From Conchocele bisecta (taxonomy: Eukaryota > Mollusca > Bivalvia > Lucinida > Thyasiridae), in NCBI GenBank assembly GCA_029237695.1, contig CM055275.1, forward strand, positions 13,032,899 through 13,096,898: a DNA stretch of 64,000 nucleotides. The letters are read 5' to 3'. The notes beneath the pieces were generated by a model, which worked only from the letters and a program-made list of their open reading frames with translations, was not told the DNA's origin and did not search any database. Every line of letters begins with the position of its first letter. Position 1 is the first letter of the stretch. Below, in pieces: positions 10,340 to 20,844 of the stretch. The position numbers were made by a program, and so were the translations under genes.

Positions 10340-11350
10340 TCCGGTATGACACAATTTGAATGGTAAATTGCATATTGAAAATAAGCAAACATTTATACGA
10401 CTACAAAGTAATAGATAATATGGAGATAATCCATGACCCGCAGGTCATATTAAACGTCGAAATTAATTGTGCGCATATTCAAACCGTAAGGAGGTCACAG
10501 GCACGTTGTGCTACGTATGCACGTCAACCCGTCGTGATACCCAAATGTAGTCCAATAGTATATTGACAGACACATGTACGACGGCAGCAATCTTTTCAAC
10601 AAAGGAAGTGAATTTACCTTGGGCCCGGCACGCTAATTGTAAGTTATCAATACGCGTGTTTGTTGTTTGTGCAGTGTTCTCAGCCTTCACTTGGTTTAGT
10701 TGCTTGTCTCATATGTGCCTACCATCTGAAACACAATGGCACAGCAGGTGTCACTGGATTTGTAATCTGCATTTACCCAAATTCACACATTATGTTGAAT
10801 ATTCACTTTTGTACATGTGCATTGTAAATTTACCCATCAATTCACAGAAAAACCGCATTCAGAATTAATACAATATTTGTCATTACAAAAATTGCAGTTT
10901 ATTACACTCTTGCAAATTATTTGCATGGGTTTCGCTGTCAGAGAAAACTCGTGATCAACTCCTTACAAATAATACACCGTGAAGAGAACACCCGTAATTG
11001 CGCACCTGTTTTCTTGGAAACCACGAGCAATCATGCAAAATGTTTAATTGTTATTACAGTCAAAATAAAGTTATATGAAAATGTGGAAAGGGTCTCGACT
11101 AATCTAGAATGTCAATGTGATTGAACACATTCCAAACATGCACTCAAATATATCTGGTTCATAGGAACAGCTGCGTAATTTGGATTTCAAATTTTTTACA
11201 TGACGTCACATTTGACGTCACACAACGTAACGTCAAAACGCGGGAAAACACGTCATTGTATAACTATTCATGCGCACATCACAATTCATTGACTATAATC
11301 TCAAAAATAGAGTAAATGTGCAAATGCATCCGCCGTGGAAGTGTAATAAA
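10340..11350. other. No gene recognised
   Basis: The ORFs of 60-101 codons show no recognisable domain. At 11,200-11,245 TGACGTCACATTTGACGTCA is a pair of CRE/ATF-type sites. No splice-bounded exon could be argued. Confidence 0.5.
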
Positions 11351-11351
11351 T

Positions 11352-11514
11352 AGGATATTCCATCGTACATGTTTGAATAGCTGAAATAATACACTCGTGT
11401 CCGTCGACGTCCGTGCAAGCAATTCGTTCGCTACGCTCACTCGTTGCTTACGCGGAAGCCGACGCACACTCGTGTATTATTTCCCGCTATTCAAAATATA
11501 CGATGGAATATCCT
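11352..11514. mobile_element. Foldback MITE, about 45-bp TIRs
   Basis: AGGATATTCCATCGTA...TTTGAATAGC...ATAATACACTCGTGT is inverted in ACACTCGTGTATTAT...GCTATTCAAA...CGATGGAATATCCT. The roughly 70-bp GC-richer loop contains CGTTCGCTACGCTCACTCG. Confidence 0.75.
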
Positions 11515-11614
11515 GTATATAACACCTTCACGTGATTTCGATACATATACGATATTTACAAAACCAGAAACATAAAGGTGCATAGCCACCACTCCGTAGG
11601 CACAGTATGCTCTT

Positions 11615-11732
11615 TTTATCCCGTCAACACAGTGCGTATGTGGCGTGAAACACGGTGCCGTGAAACATTTTTGATATCCAGTCAATACTAGTTTTGCATT
11701 TTGCAGCCATTTGTAGGTGTTGACGGGATAAA
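11615..11732. mobile_element. Family F1 short TIR element
   Basis: TTTATCCCGTCAACAC and GTGTTGACGGGATAAA are perfect inverted ends, 118 bp apart. The interior has CGTGAAACACGGTGCCGTGA. It abuts a G1 hairpin. An inverted copy is at 15,651-15,767 and a decayed one at about 24,270-24,439. Confidence 0.75.
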
Positions 11733-11852
11733 TAGAATAGTAGGTTAGTGCCGTGAATGGGAACAAATATCTGGCAGAGCCTCGCCCATCCCGTTTCCTG
11801 AGCCTTGTCAGATATTTTTTCCCATTCACGGCACTAACCTACTATTCTCTAT
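11733..11852. mobile_element. Family G1 hairpin cassette
   Basis: TAGAATAGTAGGTTAGTGCC ... ATCTGGCAGAGCCTCGCCCA is almost fully inverted in the second half, ending GGCACTAACCTACTATTCTC. The whole 120-bp unit folds on itself. It is paired with F1 at its left edge. Confidence 0.8.
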
Positions 11853-12410
11853 ATATGTACCTCCTGATCAGAGACTACTTCAATTGCAAACTTCGCAATG
11901 CCGTCTTTGTTAACTAGTTGACTCCGTAGGCACAATATGCTCTTTATAGGAATTACATAAGTGTATACTTGTGTCACTATGCCATCAGTTCTAAACAAAT
12001 ACGAGCGCCCGCTATACAGACATTAGTAATATGTGTTTTACTGATAGTGACTCGCGGTGGTATCAGGCTATTTTCATATGCAAATGCGGTATGTCATTTT
12101 TTAATTATTTATACTAATTAAATGTGTCACCTGATACAATAATATTTTCCGCAAATTATAAAGTATGATCATTGCACATCAAACAATAAATACTGTGAAT
12201 ACATAGTGATGTCCGTTAACATTTTAAGAAAACACGGTTATCGCCCCTGATATCAGTGTGAAAATTTACGTCTGATATAAAATGTAAAATAATGCCAATC
12301 TATGGTAATGGGTAATGGTGAATGCATGTTTACTTTGCCAGAAAATGCCTCAGATGATGTCTCTGATATAAATAACAGTTTGTGCCTACTGAGTGGGCAT
12401 GTACCTTTAA

Positions 12411-12850
12411 TAATGCTACATGAAACCGTGTTGCAATATATATCTTATTCATGCCACCTGATTTGTTTCCTCACGTATTCGTTGTGAACTGAGATAATAT
12501 GTTAGATAATGCAAAATGGCACAGAAGTAGTCCGGTATAAAAAAATAGTGCGGGCTTTTTGTGGTCACATACCTAGTTTGTATGCAAATCTAGATCTATT
12601 AATACCCAGTTTCACGCGAGGAACACTTTGGGGTGATTTTAATATTAGTTTTCAGGATCGTTGCATTTAAAAGAAAACACTGAACCTGTTGGTCATGTGA
12701 TGTAAACAGAGTTACCGTGACTGCAGTCGTACCTTAGTCTGCTAATATAATATCCTATTAAATTTGGACATCTCGGCTGGTTGTCGTTCATACCACAAAG
12801 TGCCTGTGAAGGAGGTCACATACCAAAAAGTCAAGTCACGGTCACTACTT
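12411..12850. other. No gene recognised
   Basis: Unique-looking AT-rich sequence between family A copy A2 and a family J foldback. Only short shadow ORFs occur. Confidence 0.5.
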
Positions 12851-13372
12851 TAACACATCAATCTCAGAAATATTTCAATGTATGTACTTTTTCATCAATA
12901 ACAAAAAAGTCACCCTTCCCTAAAAAATGTTCCAATGAAATCCAGCAAAAATTGATTTTATTAAGAAAAAAAAAGATTTCCTATGGGAATTTAACGTGAG
13001 GGATAAACATATATTTTTTAAAACTAATTTTGAAATTTGTGGTTCGATTTTCAAAAATCTAACTTGTTTTCTAAGTCACATCATTTCCCAAGCTACCTAT
13101 CGAGGTTTCGGAGCCAATTTCCAAATGTTTTCGTTTTTCGACTCTTCCTGCCGCTGCTTCAGCTTCTTTTGCCCCATTTTAACTTCTCATAGGAAAAGCG
13201 TTTCTTTTTCGCAATAAAATCAATATTTGATGGAAATTTATGAAATAAAAATATTTTGGGAGAGTGACTTTTTTGTTATTGATGAAGAAGTACTTACATT
13301 TAAATAGTTTTTAGATTTAATGTGTCTAATATCCAAACGTTCGTAATCAGCAAAACGTGGAACAGACAGTAA
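12851..13372. mobile_element. Family J foldback element, most complete copy
   Basis: The arms (TTTCAATGTATGTACTTTTTC, AAAAAAGTCACCCTTCCC) are inverted in GGGAGAGTGACTTTTTTGTT and AAGTACTTACATTTAAATAG, and the outer end is AAAACGTGGAACAGACAGTA. Internal CAATATTTGATGG and CCTATGGGAATTTAACG blocks are shared with the pieces at 5.0-6.0 kb and with family K at 42,082. Confidence 0.65.
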
Positions 13373-13914
13373 TTTAGTGATCACCCCTCATACGTTGTGT
13401 GTCAAGATGTTAGTTAGTTAATATAATTACTGTATATCTGTAACAATTGGAACATAGATCGGTAATGCGTGCACGGCATGATCACTTTATTTGCATGTAA
13501 AATAGTTTGTTAAACCAGTATGCCCAGCGTAGCACCAAAACCAGATTGCGCGGAGTGATCTGGGGCTACTCTGATTCCTATTAGGTCACATACAAGATCA
13601 CAAATACCGCTAGCGATCAAACTGGTGCCGGTTTAAAACGTACACCATCATCAAGTGTGAGCTTCATGCTGGTCCTACACTGGTGTACTCGCATTCTGTT
13701 ATTCTTACCTTGCTGTTGTCCTCTATCCTCATGATTGGGTAGCTAGCGTTTCGCGTTGTTTTGTTATCTTAGGTGTCTATCCGGGATAGACAGTCGTTAA
13801 TAAACCTTTAAGTAAACCGAGTGCTAATATATTGCTGAGATAAAGAATTTGCACGATGTACTGGAGTCGATCGCAATGGGTGTCTGGATATTGAACCGGA
13901 TTTAATGTATTAAT
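13373..13914. other. No gene recognised
   Basis: No repeat-family match within the window and no ORF with a domain. The GC content is slightly higher than that of the surrounding MITEs. Confidence 0.45.
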
Positions 13915-14180
13915 GTTTGTACTTTGTGTCACTATTCCACCAGTTCTAAAACTTACGAGTGCCTACTATACAGATATAATCATTTAGTCATATTTATTTT
14001 ACTGGTAGTGACGCGTGGTGGTATCGGACTATTTTCATATGCAAATGAGGCATGGTAGTATTTAACTATTTATACTAATTAAATGCATCATCTGAAAAAA
14101 TAATATTTCAGACAGATTATAAAGTATGATCATTGCACATCAAAAAATAAATACAGATAATAAATAGCAATGTCCGTTAA

Positions 14181-14876
14181 AGGTACATACCCACGCAATA
14201 GGCACAAAATGTTCTTTATAGGAATTAAATAAGTGTATAATTATGTCACTATTCCACCAGTTCTAAGCCCGCTATACAAATATAATCATTTATTAATTAT
14301 CAATTTACTGTTACCAACGCGCGGTGGTAACAGTCTATTTTGATAATGTGCGGGGACGACGACTTTCACATCACGGTTTGCGGTGCGCATGCGCAGCATA
14401 CTACGCGCGCCAGTAGGCTTCCCAATATGTAAACAAGAATATCAACATGTCGAAACGTCCAGGACGGAAATTGTATGTAACGGCGTCGGCCAAAAAAAAG
14501 GCGATATGTCTGAGGGACAGGCAGTACAGAGAGAAAGAGTGGTTAATATTGGCGACCAGATCACCAAATGGAAAGAGTTACATGGAGATTTAGATTTGGA
14601 CTCGAATAGAGATTTTTCTTCTCAACTTCCGATACTTCACTGCGCATGTCAAATATGTGATATGATTGACCGTGTCACGTGACGGGTATTGGTAAAAATA
14701 GCACGAGGTCGGAAAATACCCTTTCTGGTCGCGGCATATAAAATGCGAATTAACACCAATTAACACGCGCCGTAATTAAAAATAACTTGTTAGTGGGTAG
14801 ACAAATGGCTCATATAAGACATGACATAAAATGAAAAGTAGTAGTACAGTGTAACCTATTGCGTGGGCATGTACCT
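14181..14876. mobile_element. Family A copy (inner), nested in A3 with TTAA duplication
   Basis: AGGTACATACCCACGCAATA and TATTGCGTGGGCATGTACCT are matching TIRs. TTAA lies on both sides (14,177-14,180 and 14,877-14,880), while the uninterrupted family sequence has one TTAA. The two TIRs share substitutions (CGCAATAGG) not seen in sibling copies, so this is a distinct subfamily. Its centre (about 14,345-14,740) is foreign and carries a gene-like fragment. Confidence 0.88.
14447..14593 (+). pseudogene. Gene-start-like fragment captured inside a family A MITE
   Basis: ATG at 14,447 opens MSKRPGRKLYVTASAKKKAI ... RQYREKEW and stops at TAG 14,591-14,593. One frame over, and continuing without a stop to 14,679, the sequence reads RVVNIGDQITKWKELHGDLD and LDSNRDFSSQLPILH. 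The second block resembles the basic N-terminal segment plus 'NIG..WKEL...L.SD...A..LL..H' motif found in many animal transposon-related or zinc-finger proteins. The likely explanation is one frameshift near 14,540. Upstream at 14,386-14,398 TGCGCATGCGCAG is a near-perfect NRF-1 type promoter motif. Capture of a promoter plus first exon is inference. Confidence 0.4.
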
Positions 14877-15170
14877 TTAACAGTTTACGAAAACACGGTT
14901 ATCGCCCGATATCAGTGTGGAAATTTACGTGTAATAATAAAATGTGTAACAATGCCAATAAGTACGTGGGGTAATTGTGTGAATGACTGTTTATGTTGCC
15001 ATAAAATGTATCAGATGATGTATTTGATATAAATAACAGTTTGTGCCTACGGAGTGGGCATGTATCTTTAATGGGAAAATAATGTATAGCAGTGTAGGCC
15101 CTGATCAGTTTGCGTACACGCGCTCGCTGATCTGGAGCTACACTGGTGGCAATTCATACCAATTAGTATA

Positions 15171-15518
15171 TAGAGAATAGTAGGTTAGTGCCGTGAATGG
15201 GAAAACATATCTGGCAAGGCTCAATAATTTCTTTATTTCTCATCAGAAGTATATGTTGTGACCACTCATTTGAACCGTCTCGCCGAGACGTTTCAAATGA
15301 GTGGTCACACATATACTTTGGTTCAGAAATAAGGAAAATAGATAGAGAATAGTAGGTTAGTGCCGTGAATGGGAAAAAATTAATCTGGCATTGGCTCAAT
15401 AATTTCCTTTATTTCTCATCAGAAGTATATGTTGTGACCACTCATTTGAACCGTTTCGCCGAGACGTTTCAAATGAGTGGTCACAACATATACTTTGGTT
15501 TAGAAATAAGGAAAATAG
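15171..15518. repeat. Two tandem G1-end plus hairpin units
   Basis: Two units of about 173 bp each start GAGAATAGTAGGTTAGTGCC and contain the same GTTGTGACCACTCATTTGAA hairpin as 9129-9200. The first right arm lacks two bases. Confidence 0.7.
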
Positions 15519-15650
15519 ATAGAGAATAGTAGGTTAGTGCCGTGAATGGGAACAAATATCTGGCAAGGCTCAGGAAACGGGATGGGCGAGGCTCTGCCGT
15601 TTCCGTGCCGCGCCAGATATTCCCATTCACGGCACTAACCTACTATTCTA
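15519..15650. mobile_element. Family G1 hairpin cassette (second copy)
   Basis: ATAGAGAATAGTAGGTTAGT ... TCTGGCAAGGCTCAGGAAAC ... CGTTTCCGTGCCGCGCCAGA ... CTAACCTACTATTCTA. It abuts F1 at its right edge, the mirror of the arrangement at 11.6-11.85 kb. Confidence 0.8.
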
Positions 15651-15767
15651 TTTATCCCGTCAACACCTACAAATGGCTGCAAAATGCAAAAATAGTATTG
15701 ACTGGATATCAAAAATGTTTCACGGCACCGTGTTTCACGGCACATACGCACTGTGTTGACGGGATAA
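15651..15767. mobile_element. Family F1 short TIR element (inverted copy)
   Basis: TTTATCCCGTCAACAC ... GTGTTGACGGGATAAA, 117 bp, the reverse complement of 11,615-11,732 with few changes. Confidence 0.8.
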
Positions 15768-15939
15768 ATTGTGTAGAACATTCTCAGACAAATATTTAAA
15801 CTCATTTACTTAAAACTAGTAAATATTTCGTAATTGTGAACTATGGTTACGTGACCCAATATGACGGAGAATTAGTTTTCTTACCACGACCGCTAATCCC
15901 ATCATTAGATCGACGGTCGCAGTAAGAACACCCACAACT

Positions 15940-16190
15940 GTCTGTTTCACGAAACCTGCCCAAATGTTACGGCCATATAAACAATGCAAAAACAATATTT
16001 TTTTCGATAATATTAAATTATAGCAAATTCAAGAATGAGCCTACTTTTTATTTCGTGAAATTTGGTCCAATATTGATTTTATTGCGAAAAATGAGATCTC
16101 TATGGAAATTTAAAATGGGGAAAAATGAGGTGGAGAACTTGGAGGTGGAGCCGAAAAACTAAAAATTTTGGAAATTGATTCTGAAATCCA
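15940..16190. repeat. Family K foldback, left half
   Basis: ACTGTCTGTTTCACGAAACC, TTTCGATAATATTAAATTA and ATTTCGTGAAATTTGGTCC match the left arm of 42,082-42,651. Confidence 0.65.
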
Positions 16191-16193
16191 ATA

Positions 16194-16501
16194 GTTTGGC
16201 GTTCAGTAGCATATTTCACCAACATTGCAAAGTATTCTCATCTAGCAAAGTATACTTTGAGGGAGTAATAATTTATTTTCCCCCGAAATGCATTATTTCA
16301 TATAGAACTAACAACTGCATATATTTGATGAGTAAAAGTATGCAGAATTATTATACTGAATGTATTACATTATCACAGATAATGTAATAAATTCGGTATA
16401 ATAAAAAAATAATAAATTTATCCTAAAATTAAAAATTTCTCCCTCAAGTATACTTTGGTAGATAAGTATACTTTGCAATCTTGGTGAAATAGGCTACTGG
16501 A
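16194..16501. mobile_element. Family M foldback element
   Basis: CAGTAGCATATTTCACCAAC ... AGCAAAGTATACTTTGAGGG is inverted in CTCAAGTATACTTTGG ... CTTGGTGAAATAGGCTACTG. The central stem TTACATTATCACAGATAATGTAAT lacks the SCA loop seen at 5490. Confidence 0.75.
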
Positions 16502-16884
16502 GAATTATAAAAGAATCTGCGGTATGACAAATACGTTATTGTGATTATACGAGGTTAATTGTTAGGGTTATGGTCAATATGGTTAATTATTCTTAATTCG
16601 TGGGAACAAATTGTTATATCGTGGGAACGAATTGTTATTTCGTGGGAACGAATTAATAAAACAAATCCATGTCCACTGCGGGGCTCCGTTCAACAGTGTT
16701 TTGAATCATAATACTACAACAGTGTACTCAATATTGTTTACAAGAACACAATCATTGTTAATGTGAAATTTACAGACTATCACAATTTTGCTCCTACGAA
16801 CATTTTAGTCGTACGAAGTTTAGTGAAACGGCCCCCAGGTTCTCAGAATCTTCACAAAATGTCTTCTGAACTTCACATTACAGT

Positions 16885-17354
16885 AACTGTAGCGCTTTTC
16901 TGCACCTTACCTATTTGTATATACTAATATCGTATACATATCGTAATCGTATAGTATTGGTATATTTAATGAGCATATCGTATGATCATATAATATTGGT
17001 ATGTTTATGTTTGTACCGTATCATCGTATAGTACAAACGTACTATACGAATATTATACAAACATACGATATCCGTTCGTATATACGATATATCCGTACGG
17101 ATATGGTATGAATATACCATAATCTGGTATGTTTGTACGATACAAACGTACCAGAATTATACACATGTATCAAAATCGTATAAACGTACCATTTGAATGG
17201 TATATTTATACGATATTGGTTGGTATGTACGGTACAAACATACCGTACGTTTATATTGTATGCATATCGTATTGAAAATATATCGTATTGGTATAGTATA
17301 CGTATAGTATTGGTATAGTACGTATAGTTGACCTGCTGAAAAGCGCTACTGTAA
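16885..17354. mobile_element. Family I element, inverted full copy
   Basis: ACTGTAGCGCTTTTCTGCA and AAAAGCGCTACTGT ends enclose a core that matches the reverse complement of 8570-9029 over its length. Confidence 0.75.
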
Positions 17355-17439
17355 AGCATGTGAGTGGATCAATACTCCTTCAATGTATGATAATGTGCTT
17401 TACAATTATATATTATAATCGAACGTGCGTGTAGGTTTA

Positions 17440-17541
17440 ATATGATATGTTCACTTATTTCATAAGAAACTCGTTTAATAAACATCATATTAGTTTCCTG
17501 TGAAATAAGTCAACGAGTTTAATAAATACCGTATTAAATGA
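17440..17541. mobile_element. Family H foldback (short)
   Basis: TTTCATAAGAAACTCGTTTAATAAA is mirrored by TTTCCTGTGAAATAAGTCAACGAG and ATTAAAT ends. The same family is at 19,268-19,386, 54,287-54,402 and 56,222-56,307. Confidence 0.55.
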
Positions 17542-17571
17542 TCGCCCATGTACATGAAACATCCTCTATAT

Positions 17572-17957
17572 CAAGGTGCATGACCACGTGTTTACAACAA
17601 CAACAATGTCGCCCACTCCAAAGTAAGTATTATTTGATATTTTCCTTAATATGAAACGATTTTATGAAATATGGCGCAGCAAACGCGTCTTCGTGAGCTG
17701 CATTTGGTGGTCCAGGGAGTTCGGCACAGACGTATGTCGTATTTGCGAAGAATCGATTTCCGTGTCGGTAGACACGGAAATCGATTCTTCGCAAAAACGA
17801 CATATTAAGTTCGGGCCAACGTACAGAGACCACCAAATGCAGCTTAACAAGACGCGTTTGATGCGCCGTATTTCATCAATATCCGTTACGTAATAAGGAC
17901 ACTATACAACAATACGTACTTGTCGTTGCTGTTAGTACCACGTGATCATACACCTTG
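17572..17957. mobile_element. Family L foldback element, about 390 bp
   Basis: The ends CAAGGTGCATGACCACGTG and ACCACGTGATCATACACCTTG are inverted. The arms continue through CAAAGTAAGTATTA, AAATATGGCGCAGCAAACGCG and GCTGCATTTGGTGGTC, with an inner stem around TCGATTTCCGTGTCGG. The overlapping ORFs on both strands are products of the palindrome. Relatives are at 56,605-57,255 and 58,096-58,509. Confidence 0.8.
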
Positions 17958-17990
17958 TATATGAGACACGCCATGTGATTGTGTTCTTAA

Positions 17991-18417
17991 ATGCACACGC
18001 TCACTCAGTAGGCACACAATGTTCTTTATAGGAATTAAATCAGATAGTGTTATATATTCTGTAGATATGACATTTGCTGGCAAGGTAAACATTAATTCAC
18101 AATTACCTTATTGTTTTGCATTATTATACAGTTTACAACGGACGTAAATTTCCAAACTGATAGCGTGGGAGATAACCGTGTTTCTTTACTGTTATCGGAC
18201 ATAACTAGTTATTCTCTGTATTTATTGTTTCATGTGCAATGATCATACTTTATAATCTATAATATGTTTGAGGTGACGCATTTAATTAGTATAAATACAT
18301 AAAACAATATCATGCCTCATTTGCATATGAAAAAAAGCTTGATACCACCGCGTGTCACTATCAGTAAAATAAATATTTCTAAATGATTATATCTGTAGAG
18401 CGGGTACTCATGGTACT
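17991..18417. mobile_element. Family A copy A4, truncated
   Basis: Starts after TTAA (17,987-17,990) with a degraded TIR (CACTCAGTAGGCACACAATG). The body is in reverse orientation relative to A1 (ATGATCATACTTTATAATCT, CATGCCTCATTTGCATATGA) and stops near the GCGGGTACTC block. The right TIR is missing. Confidence 0.7.
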
Positions 18418-19267
18418 TGTATTACGGCTGAATCTGTACTTTTTGTCACTTAGTATGGCTAAATTTGTATTGTTGAGTCTCTGTTTAACGACTATTGGAC
18501 TTAGTATAGAAACGGTCCCCAGCGGTCCGAACGCCGGTTTCGGTGACCGCGGAGGCGGTACATAATTAGACCAGGGTTAGATTACACGCATCTAAATCGC
18601 AAAACAATGTACCTATTCATACCGCGGTCAGGCCTGACTGATTGATATTTAGACATATGACCATTATGTTCAGTCACGTTATATTTTTGTATGATTTCAG
18701 GTCACAAGTTCAATAAGTCCGATGGCAATTCAATAAAAGACACTGATAATGCAGCACGTACGGCAGGTCAGTACAGTGATGATCTTACATGGGTAAAATG
18801 CGCTCCATGTGTTATTACACGTGTGTCATATCACATTTCTGAAATGGGTTAAAGCATGGAATAACAATGTTTTCATGTGGTAAATAGAAGATCTTCCAGG
18901 AGTGATGATTCAATATTGTGGTTATTAACCGAGTTTGCTGTGCACGAAACAATACTACGCAGAGTTTCCCATGGGCTCAGTCAACTAGTTTGATAATGAC
19001 AGATCTGACATGTTTGCTAGTTAATATGATATTTATTAAACGTTCTTACTGACTTTATAAGAAGTGAGACTGTGTCGATTTTCTCATGAAATCAACAATC
19101 TAGCACACAATTTATTACATTGAAGATATTACATAAATTACTACTGGTGTAGTGCTACGTAATGTAATATGTATTTAATGAGTTGACTGAGTCTATAAAA
19201 AACGAGTTTTTGCCAAGTTTCTTAGAGTAGTAGTCAACAGCTCAGTGTAATCAATAGAGGATCTTAC
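18418..19267. other. No gene recognised
   Basis: A GC-rich palindromic patch (GGTCCCCAGCGGTCCGAACG ... GGTGACCGCGGAGGCGG) at 18,515-18,562 stands out. Degenerate family H sequence occurs from about 19,025 to 19,230. Confidence 0.4.
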
Positions 19268-19386
19268 ATGAGTGATGATTTAATATGATATTTATCAAAC
19301 AAGTGTACTGATTTCATAAGAAACGAGGCTATGCCGAGTTTCTTATGAAATCAGTCAACGAGTTTAACAAATATCATATTAAATCA
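19268..19386. mobile_element. Family H foldback, clear copy
   Basis: GATTTAATATGATATTTATC ... TGATTTCATAAGAAACGAGG is inverted in GAGTTTCTTATGAAATCAGT ... AAATATCATATTAAATC around the loop GCTATGCC. Confidence 0.75.
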
Positions 19387-19539
19387 ACACATTTGTTAGA
19401 TTGTAGCATAAGCTCAGCAGCATTTATTGAAGCTGTTTTCCGTGGCGGGCTCATTTGCATATTTATTACACTAGTATAGTATGAGTTTTATTACACTGTG
19501 TTCTTCAACTGTGGAAACCCATGTTATGCACTAACATAC

Positions 19540-19770
19540 AATATTAAGAACTGTTGGAAGAAATTGGGCTTATCGGTTTTGCGGTCAGTGTAGGTCCAGA
19601 TCAGCGTTTACATCGACACCGTCTGATCAGGATATGTACTGTTCGAATTATAATCAATAAAACATTAATTATGCTGATCAGGCTACAGGAGTGTGCTATT
19701 TGATCAGGAGTTACAGTGAGCTCAAAACCCTTAAGTCCCATTTATCCAATCACAGCCGCACAATTTAAAT
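19540..19770. mobile_element. Family B foldback, diverged copy
   Basis: AAATTGGGCTTATCGGTTTTGCGGTC, the CAGTGTAGGTCCAGATCAG dyad and AAGTCCCATTTATCCAATCA match family B order. Confidence 0.6.
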
Positions 19771-19837
19771 GTGTGTAGCTATACTCTATAGCATATGTTC
19801 CATTCTGTTATCACCGATACATTTAAAGAATAAAACC

Positions 19838-19960
19838 AGGGGCTGTTGTGTTTACTGTAGTACGAAAACAGTTGGTCTGTTTAACGTGTGCAAGGTGTCC
19901 GGCTGTTGCGTTTACTGTAGTATGAAACACAGTTGGTCTGTTTAACGTTTGCGATGACTC
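19838..19960. repeat. Direct tandem duplication, about 67-bp unit
   Basis: GGCTGTTGTGTTTACTGTAG ... ACAGTTGGTCTGTTTAACG is repeated once at about 19,902 with minor changes. Confidence 0.7.
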
Positions 19961-20251
19961 CGGAGTATCAATAACAATAGGAATACAGTTTGGAAGTAAT
20001 GGCAACGACTTTATTTATTAACAGAACAGACGACTCATAAATGGCTGACATGCTGCGGGAGGCAGTATATCCGCTGTGATACGAGAAACCGGATATACTT
20101 GTTTATTTGTACCCACTGGGTACGAGAACTAGGGACATATATAGCCAATTGGTATCCGCCGGAATACCTTTACCGTAAATATCCGGGTATTTGCCAATTG
20201 TATCCGCTGTACCTATGCGTTTCCGTAAATATCCAGGAAATACCAAATTAT

Positions 20252-20313
20252 TGGATTTACATTTATTGAGCATAGGCTGCATATGCAGCCTATGCTCAAT
20301 AAATGTAAATCCA
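20252..20313. repeat. Perfect 62-bp palindrome
   Basis: TGGATTTACATTTATTGAGC ... GGCTGCAT|ATGCAGCC ... and its exact mirror, with no spacer, centred at 20,282/20,283. Confidence 0.85.
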
Positions 20314-20392
20314 GCTTGGCAGCTTTGACATATATGCATACATGAAATACACTCATATTTCGAATAGTGCGATATGCACCACCCGCAGCATT

Positions 20393-20844
20393 CTATGGTG
20401 GCTAATTAGGGACATTTCGCCTCGTCGCTCCGTCGCTCCGTCGCCACGAAGTTTATCGCTCCTTCGCGGCGACGGAGCGATAAGTATCGCTCCTTCGCGG
20501 CGAAGGAGCGACGAGACGAAGTTTAGTGTTTAGCGAAGTTTAAGGACACTAAACTTCGCCTCGTCGCTCCGTCGCTCCGTCGCCACGAAGTTTATCGCTC
20601 CGTCGCCACGAAGTTTATCGCTCCGTCGCCGCGAAGAAGCGATAATTATCGCTCCGTCGTGGCGACGAAGCGACGGAGCGACGGGGCGACGGGGCGACGA
20701 AGCGACGAAGCGAAGGACACTAAACTTCGTCTCGTCGCTCCTTCGCCGCGATAATTATCGCTCCGTCGCCGCAAGGAGCGATAAACTTCGTGGCGACGGA
20801 GCGACGGAGCGACGAGGCGAAATGTCCCTAATCAGCCACCATAG
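20393..20844. mobile_element. GC-rich palindromic element built from CGCTCCGTCG-type units
   Basis: The arms TATGGTGGCTAATTAGGGAC and GTCCCTAATCAGCCACCATA are inverted and flanked by GCATTC on both sides, a probable 6-bp target duplication. The interior is a patchwork of short blocks (GCTCCGTCGC, CACGAAGTTTATCG, GGCGAAGGAGCGA) in both orientations, far more GC-rich than its surroundings. Confidence 0.75.

Larger units (their letters stand above)
11576..12406. mobile_element. Family A copy A2, interrupted by the F1+G1 composite
   Basis: The left end AGGTGCATAGCCACCACTCC is followed after 40 bp by insertions (11,615-11,852). The family A body resumes at about 11,925 with a second 5'-like start, CTCCGTAGGCACAATATGC, and ends GAGTGGGCATGTACCT followed by TTAA (12,407-12,410). 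The left flank is CATA rather than TTAA, so the left end may be a separate fragment. Confidence 0.7.
13915..15067. mobile_element. Family A copy A3 (outer), split by a second family A copy
   Basis: The body starts 5'-truncated at about 13,915 (GTGTCACTATTCCACCAGTTC), stops at GTCCG-TTAA (14,177-14,180), and resumes after 14,880 with CAGTTTACGAAAACACGG, exactly where other copies read GTCCGTTAAC...AAAACACGG. It ends at a degenerate TIR (GAGTGGGCATGTATCT) plus TTAA (15,068-15,071). Confidence 0.8.

Noticed and set aside
17630..17893. Overlapping ORFs on both strands
   Set aside because: They are the two readings of the family L foldback arms.
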